Shown here piece after piece: positions 58,526-64,000 of a stretch of DNA of 64,000 nt; position 1 is the stretch's first letter; every line of letters begins with the position of its first letter. Made by a program: the position numbers and the translations under genes. The notes beneath the pieces were generated by a model. That model searched no databases, had not been told where the DNA came from, and saw only the letters and a program-made list of their open reading frames with translations. The DNA is from Apostichopus japonicus (taxonomy: Eukaryota; Echinodermata; Holothuroidea; Aspidochirotida; Stichopodidae), in contig NC_092572.1 of NCBI RefSeq assembly GCF_037975245.1, positions 9,154,501 to 9,218,500 of the forward strand. The letters are read 5' to 3'.

Positions 58526-59050
58526 AGGTATAGTAACTCACTATGTTAGCAAATATTAAAAGAAGAATGATCATCTCGGGGGAAAAAACAGGTCAATTTG
58601 TACAGACATTTTTGAAAAATGGGTTTGATTTGCTTGTTCGAAAATCAATTTGATTGATGATGTACCAGGAATTAATAAAGGATTAATAAACGATTAATAA
58701 AGAATCAATAAAGGACACTAATAAAGTTAAATCAAATGATCTAGTGATTGTAACTGTAAACTGGCTTTTTGTAATTATGTAAAGAATTACAGTTTCTGCT
58801 ATGTTCATTTTCCTAAATTGGTCGAAAATATTAGAATATTAAAGTTATTTTTACGTAATTATTTATAAATTTCACTACAATACAAAGTAATATTTTTACA
58901 GTATGACTTTTGGCAGAATGTTACACATTCAATATATGATTGCTAAAGAAAAGAGATGAAAAAATTGAGCACTTGTTACTTTTCTACTATAGAAATATGC
59001 TTTTTAAGATGTACAACATTTAAAATACGTTAAATTATTGTACTGCTCCT
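58526..59050. mobile_element. possible TTAA-flanked element, 525 bp
   Basis: Starts after TTAA (58522-58525) with AGGTATAGTAACTC and ends GTACTGCTCCT before TTAA (59051-59054). The ends match only loosely (about 9 of 15). The CTCCTTTAAGG junction is also part of the CRE module seen at 20, 38, 44 and 64 kb, so the right boundary may be internal to a larger repeat. A small AATAAAGGATTAATAAACGA tandem lies at 58669-58730. Confidence 0.4.
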
Positions 59051-59420
59051 TTAAGGTTAAATTGATGACGACGTCGGTTTATCAGTGTAAAATCACATGT
59101 TAAATGACAATTCATTGATTTATCAATTCTAATAACTCAACCAAAATGTTCTCTTTTTAACTTCATATAAACAACAGAACATTTTGGGATGCAGTGCCAC
59201 ATTTTATGTCATTGACAAATTTTTTAACACATCATAAACACGTCATTTGATGCCATAAGATTTGCTACGCTTTCTCACTGAGTTTTGTGTTCCTGACCTT
59301 TTATGCTTTGTGTGTTAGACTTTACAGTCCAGTCACTTTCATCGATAAGGCCCAGATGTTTAAAGGGTCGCTCCTCAAAAATTAAAAGTGGTATTGAAAT
59401 ACAACCTTGACTGATAGCAG
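59051..59420 (+). repeat. dispersed repeat, family F copy 3, with CRE module
   Basis: GGTTAAATTGATGACGACGTCGG (CRE decayed) leads into TTCTAATAACTCAACC, AACAACAGAACATTTTGG, TCATTGACAAATTT, TGTTAGACTTTACAGTCC, CACTTTCATCGATAAG and GTTTAAAGGGTCGCTCC. This copy links the CRE module and family F in one element. Confidence 0.8.
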
Positions 59421-60269
59421 AGCTTTTGAACGAACAAAAATCTTCTCAAAATTTATTTCGTGACTCAAGTCATCCTTCAAACGTTTACTAAGTAGAGTTC
59501 TTGCCCTTCGACGCAAATACATTTTTTGACCTTCTGACGTCATCGATCTTGTTATAGTACTAGAGTGATGTACCACTAGATAGCTAAAGCTGGTACCCCA
59601 TACCTTTACACGATAATAAGCTATAACTATTCTCCACTAAAGATGGAGTTGATGATATATTGACACCGTCATGGTACTGTAATGAACCAGCCTGCTGGGT
59701 GCGTGCGTGTTGACGACGAGTAAAGTTGATATGATGTATTTTTGAGTTATGAAAAATGAATTCAGAAAACAAAAGAAAGAAGAGACAGTGAGAGAGAGAT
59801 AGAGAGATAGAGAGAGACAAGGGTGGCGTTTCTCATTACTTTTGGAATAAATATTTAACTAAAATTTTCACGCATGCGTGGTTTCGATTCGCTCAGTGAT
59901 TTTTAAATCGGTGCGTTTTTCAACACATGCGTGGAAGATGTGTAAGAGAAAATGATGAATGAGACCAATAGATCAAGTGATTTAAATTTTATTTGGATTT
60001 TCTTTCAAATTGATGTAAACAAAATATCAGTAACGATTTTACAGGCCCTATGTAAAGAAAAAGAAAAATGGAAGAAAAACTGACCAAGAAGATGCGTTAA
60101 GTGTTGGTTTATTTTCCTTAGATATATGTGAGGTTGGTACATTGTAAACAAGCGTCTTTTAACTTTTTAATATAACTCAAATGTTTCGAAACATCGCCGC
60201 GACATAACGTGTGAGAAAATACATTTATTTAAATATATTTAAAATTAAAGGTGTCTTCCGGTGGCTAAC
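59421..60269. other. no gene; GA repeat
   Basis: TGACGTCA at 59535-59542; a (GAGA)n tract at 59785-59818; CACGCATGCGTGG near 59869, a short palindrome. Confidence 0.45.
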
Positions 60270-60460
60270 GTTGTTGACATGGTCATGTTTAACCACAGAG
60301 CTGGAAAAATGTTCTGCATCTTTAATTCAAAACTGCATTCCTCATAGCATTATATTTGGTGAAGAAATGAAAATATATTTTTTTTTTCAAATTTGGTGAT
60401 ATTTTGTCAATGCATCTGGCAATGGCAGAGTGAATGATGATGCCATCACCGCAAATCAGC
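60270..60460 (+). repeat. dispersed repeat, family E copy 2
   Basis: CCTCATAGCATTATATTTGG, a T run, GTCAATGCATCTGGCAATGG and GATGATGCCATCACC align with 32735-32886. The CRE is lost here (ATGCCATC in place of TGACGTCATC). Confidence 0.6.
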
Positions 60461-60706
60461 TAAAGAAATTATTTTGTTTTCCTTTATATATATCACCCAC
60501 CTATCAAGATATATTATGTTTGTTTGCCTTCAAGAATTGAGGGCTTAGCCAGTCAAGAAAGAAAAGATATATATTACAGTCAATGTACGATATCTCAAAA
60601 TATGAACAAGATATTATGATAAAATTTTCACCGAACAATCTGGAGGAAATGTTAAAATTTCTGCCAAAGATCCTTTTAATTCCGAACTCTTCCAAACTTT
60701 TCCAAA

Positions 60707-60710
<4 letters not shown>

Positions 60711-60797
<87 letters not shown>

Positions 60798-60899
60798 TTA
60801 CGACGACAGCGCATATATATATATATAAATATATATATATATGTATATATATACATACATATATATTTATATATATTTATATATATATATTTATATATA

Positions 60900-60990
<91 letters not shown>
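60711..60990. repeat. compound (TA)n array with duplicated flank
   Basis: TA tracts at 60711-60797 and 60806-60990, with TTTATA and GTATAT variants. The phrase GACGACAGCGCAT occurs after each (about 60802 and 60992), so a piece of flank was duplicated with the array. Long Tyr/Ile frames on both strands are artefacts. Confidence 0.95.
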
Positions 60991-60992
<2 letters not shown>

Positions 60993-60999
60993 CGACAGC

Positions 61000-61899
61000 G
61001 CATCTTATATGGAAATGCTAAAAGCATGGCACGCCAAAAGGAAACACGTGTAATCTAAACATCCGAACAAAGAAAAAATATATAATATCCGTAAACAAAT
61101 ATCCTTAACGTTTCATTAGAGAATTCATGCCTATAGATAATGAGAAAACATTCCAATCTTCTAGCCATACCCATAAAGGAACCCCGAGGTTTTCAGGCTC
61201 TAAAAGGATTGGACAAATATACAGCAAAGAATACCAGAATGCCAAACTATACACGCCATTTAATGTTTCACTTTTATCTGTTTGCGGAGGGCAAATACGT
61301 ACAAAATATGTTGTTTGTAACAGCAGCTCTTACATATATATAAATAATGGAATACGTCGCCTGAATCGGGCTGTATACTTTAATCTAATAACAGTGAAAA
61401 AAACACTTGCTCAATTTGAATGGACTTACATTAAGCTATCAGAAATAACCCCTAAGATCAAATTATTCCTAAAACGTTTGTAATTCCGTAAAATAGTTTA
61501 AAACGTTTTTGGTTGTGTAGGTTTTATAGGTCTAAAACAGATGTTGTATTGTTATGTCCAGTAGCAATTTTATGCGTTTTCTTTGAAGATTGCATTTGTG
61601 TGGGTTTATTACTCCGAGATATTTTTTAAGCTGAATTTTATTCTTGATATGCAAGCCGATGTCTTTTACAACCTTTTTATAGCGTTTACCCATTTTTTTT
61701 TGGAGGTTACCCAAAAATTCGGGAGAAGAAAGATACCGGCGATATTTGTGGCGAATAAAAAAATGGAAATATTTTGAACATAAATCAGTTAAAAAATACT
61801 TGCAAAATATGACAGTATTAATCAACTAAGCAAAGCGCAGATTTTAATGTTAATCCATTCTTTTATGTTAATTCATTCTTTTATGTCAATCTATTGTTT
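61000..61899. other. no gene supported
   Basis: A 118-codon frame (61127-61483) is the longest non-repeat open frame here. It has no domain I recognise and a poor start context, and a second frame is open over part of it. Confidence 0.4.
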
Positions 61900-62230
61900 A
61901 TTTTTGTTTTCATTTCATTTATAAATTCTGATAACTCAATCAAAACATGTTCTTCTAAGTCATATGAACAACAGAGCACCCTTGGATAACAGTCAATACC
62001 ATTTGTCCATGACAAGTTTGTTATTCATTCTAAGCATGTTATCTGATGAGGACATAACTGTAATGATTGAGTAGTGAGGTTTTCTGTTGCATCTGTGGAG
62101 ATCTGAGCATATATGGCCCCTGTGTTAGACTGAGTAGTTCAGTCACTTTAATTCACGAACCTCAGCTGTTTAAAGGGTAATTTCTCAATAACTAAAAAGT
62201 GGCATAAAAATACAGTCCACACCGAACGTA
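61900..62230 (+). repeat. dispersed repeat, family F copy 4
   Basis: ATAAATTCTGATAACTCAAT, GAACAACAGAGCACCC, TTTGTCCATGACAAGTTTGT, GTGTTAGACTGAGTAGTTC, CAGTCACTTTAATTCACGAA and CTGTTTAAAGGGTAATTTC in the same order as the other copies. Confidence 0.8.
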
Positions 62231-62567
62231 GTGATTGTAAAACGGTCTTAAACATATCAAAGTTAATTTTGTGATTCTTTTAAAACGGTGTCCAATAAGT
62301 GGTAACAAGACGCCTCAATCAACCTATCGTGCAGTGTGTAAATAGTGTATAGGGTCTCGTATATACTTACAGCGTACAACACACAATACGCAAAGTTAGC
62401 GAATGAAGCGAACCAATGTAAATCCTATACACAGACTATAGGCCTATAGACAAATAGATCGTGGTCGCATTTTATAACCTGACACAATTTTCCTTCTTCA
62501 TTTTTAAAAGCTGTAGGAGCTGGTATGTCGTCGATTCTCCTCGCTTGAGTACAAATATTGAATAAAG

Positions 62568-62569
<2 letters not shown>
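62231..62569. other. no feature recognised
   Basis: No gene or repeat boundary found. Confidence 0.4.

Positions 62570-62628
<59 letters not shown>
62570..62628. repeat. (TA)n microsatellite
   Basis: Pure TA array; Tyr/Ile frames over it are artefacts. Confidence 0.96.
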
Positions 62629-62632
<4 letters not shown>

Positions 62633-63873
62633 AGCACATGCAAGAAGGTTTGCATATTTTAAATGCGAGTACAAAATTGTCTTGCCCCAATTAGAATTTT
62701 GCTGTTATTTTCTCTTTATAGTTTTTTAGCTTTATAATTTTTAAAAAATGATACAATTTTTGCAAATGGATGCTTTTCTACCAATTCTACTCTTTTCGCG
62801 TCGAGTTGTGTATACAGTTTAAGTACTTACCAAAGATCACCCACCTCCGCGCTAATTAGAACAAACGCTCGTTTAGGTGTATACATGTTTGTTTTGGAAC
62901 ATTAACAAGGTCTCAATTTTTACGATATCTTAATAAGTTGATAATTACAAAAAAATGTCATTTTGCCATGCATGCGTGACACGCACTTAGAACATGCATA
63001 AACACTCTTGATCGCTAATGTGTTTACTCCTGAGTCGATATATTAATAATTTCCACTTTATATCAACGGTTGACCTAGGAATACAATTTCGAGATACATC
63101 ACTGTGTTTTCTCATAATTTCACTTAATCATAAAAATAAAAAAATTCTCAAAAACTCCGCAAATTCAAACGCTGCAAAATAATAAAAAAAAGGGCGAAAA
63201 TAAGAAAGAAGTAGGAATCTGAATAAATTTTATACAAGGCCGTTATCTCTCAAATTAGTTCCGCTTTTTCGGAACTTACGCTTTTCTATTTTATTTTCTT
63301 GTTTTGTTTTGTTTAGCTGGACAATAATAATTTATATTACTGGAATTTCGGACTTCAATATAATTTATAATGCCTACAAAAACGACAAACTAAAACAGCT
63401 TTAGCAAATTATATTCATTATGATAATAACATCTCTCACTCTTGTCAAATTGCTTTAAAGAATAAAATAATTACGGGAAGACTTTTCTCTGCATTATCAT
63501 TTTATCATATTATTCCATTTTAGTAATTATATTGGCATATGCAAACAAGCATATTTTAATACAAATAACATCGGTCCACATGTGGAAAGCGCTAATATCA
63601 AGAACGTACACTCTATTTGTGTTTTGGTCTAAATTCCCATCGTAATTATTATATTATTTTGATCAAATTATTATAAAATATGTTACCGGTGTTAGAATTA
63701 TGCATAAATATCTTCCTCTGTCTTATATTTTGTATATTAAAACCAACATAACCATTGATTAATTAATGGTGTTCAATGTTATCAATTAATGCCACTATTG
63801 TGTAAATAAAGGTTTTTGCTTTTGTTTGAAAGAAACATGGATTTACATTCACATGTAGGCATGTATTCTGAGT
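62629..63873. other. no feature recognised
   Basis: AT-rich throughout, with no repeat boundary seen. Confidence 0.4.
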
Positions 63874-63960
63874 AGCTGACGTCATCATTAATTTATGCTT
63901 AAAGGAGCGTTCCCGATCAATTTTTTACATAGTTTTATTTTTTAAACTCAGTAACAATTA
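63874..63960 (+). repeat. CRE-module dispersed repeat, copy 4
   Basis: TAGCTGACGTCATCATTAAT, TTATG, CTTAAAGGAGCGTTCCC. TGACGTCA at 63877-63884. The window ends about 80 bp beyond the module, so the full extent is not visible. Confidence 0.7.
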
Positions 63961-64000
63961 TGATAGCACTTATTTTTGGTTAATTGGACTATGACGAATC

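Noticed and set aside
61127-61483. 118-codon plus-strand frame
   Set aside because: No recognisable domain, poor start context, no splice or promoter signal, and another frame is open over the same bases.

Overview
The window looks like a gene-poor, AT-rich stretch of an animal nuclear genome. I infer a marine invertebrate, possibly an echinoderm such as a sea cucumber, but nothing here fixes the species. Support for a eukaryote: very long (TA)n, (ATG)n and (AATG)n arrays, tRNA-headed SINEs with pol III A and B boxes, a fragment of a LINE reverse transcriptase, hAT-type elements with 8-bp target duplications, TTAA-flanked elements, fold-back MITEs and GTAAGT splice donors. There is no bacterial operon, no rRNA and no intact free-standing tRNA gene. 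No open frame in the window carries a convincing intact protein domain.

Layout. 0-5 kb: a TTAA-flanked MITE (229-593), a 103-bp hAT MITE, a dense CAGTCT/AGACTG inverted-motif array (2502-2780) and a tandem repeat of about 115-127 bp. 5-13 kb: SINE tails and a Leu/Ser-type tRNA-like SINE in otherwise featureless DNA, plus a 159-bp duplication. 13.5-18.2 kb: a 305-bp tandem duplication carrying a SINE, a second TTAA MITE family, a candidate coding exon (15353-15524), two fold-back MITEs, a truncated SINE and a hAT MITE. 19-26.5 kb: rearranged fold-back copies, several local duplications (one has an empty-site/filled-site pair for a MITE), and a 264-bp tandem pair carrying a hammerhead-ribozyme-like motif in each unit. 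27-35 kb: simple repeats, a three-unit repeat with AGGTCA direct repeats, SINE, hAT and a second hammerhead-like motif. 36 kb: the best candidate first coding exon of a host gene (36318-36390). 38-48 kb: SINEs, a long fold-back, a 20-bp minisatellite in two related loci, a LINE 3' end, a hAT with perfect ends. 48-64 kb: two more TTAA MITEs, a hAT nested in a hAT, a 376-bp (ATG)n, a hAT shared with 30 kb, and several copies of an unclassified dispersed family.

How it fits together: the sequence is mainly an archive of non-autonomous mobile elements. Their insertion order can be read from nesting, target duplications and later tandem duplications. The most interesting items are the tandem hammerhead-bearing units at 25.7-26.3 kb (like a retrozyme or the pseudo-LTR pair of a Penelope-like element), the CAGTCT array, the strong excess of TGACGTCA sites (at least 13, about one expected), several of them inside dispersed repeats, and two candidate 5' coding exons that would otherwise be missed.
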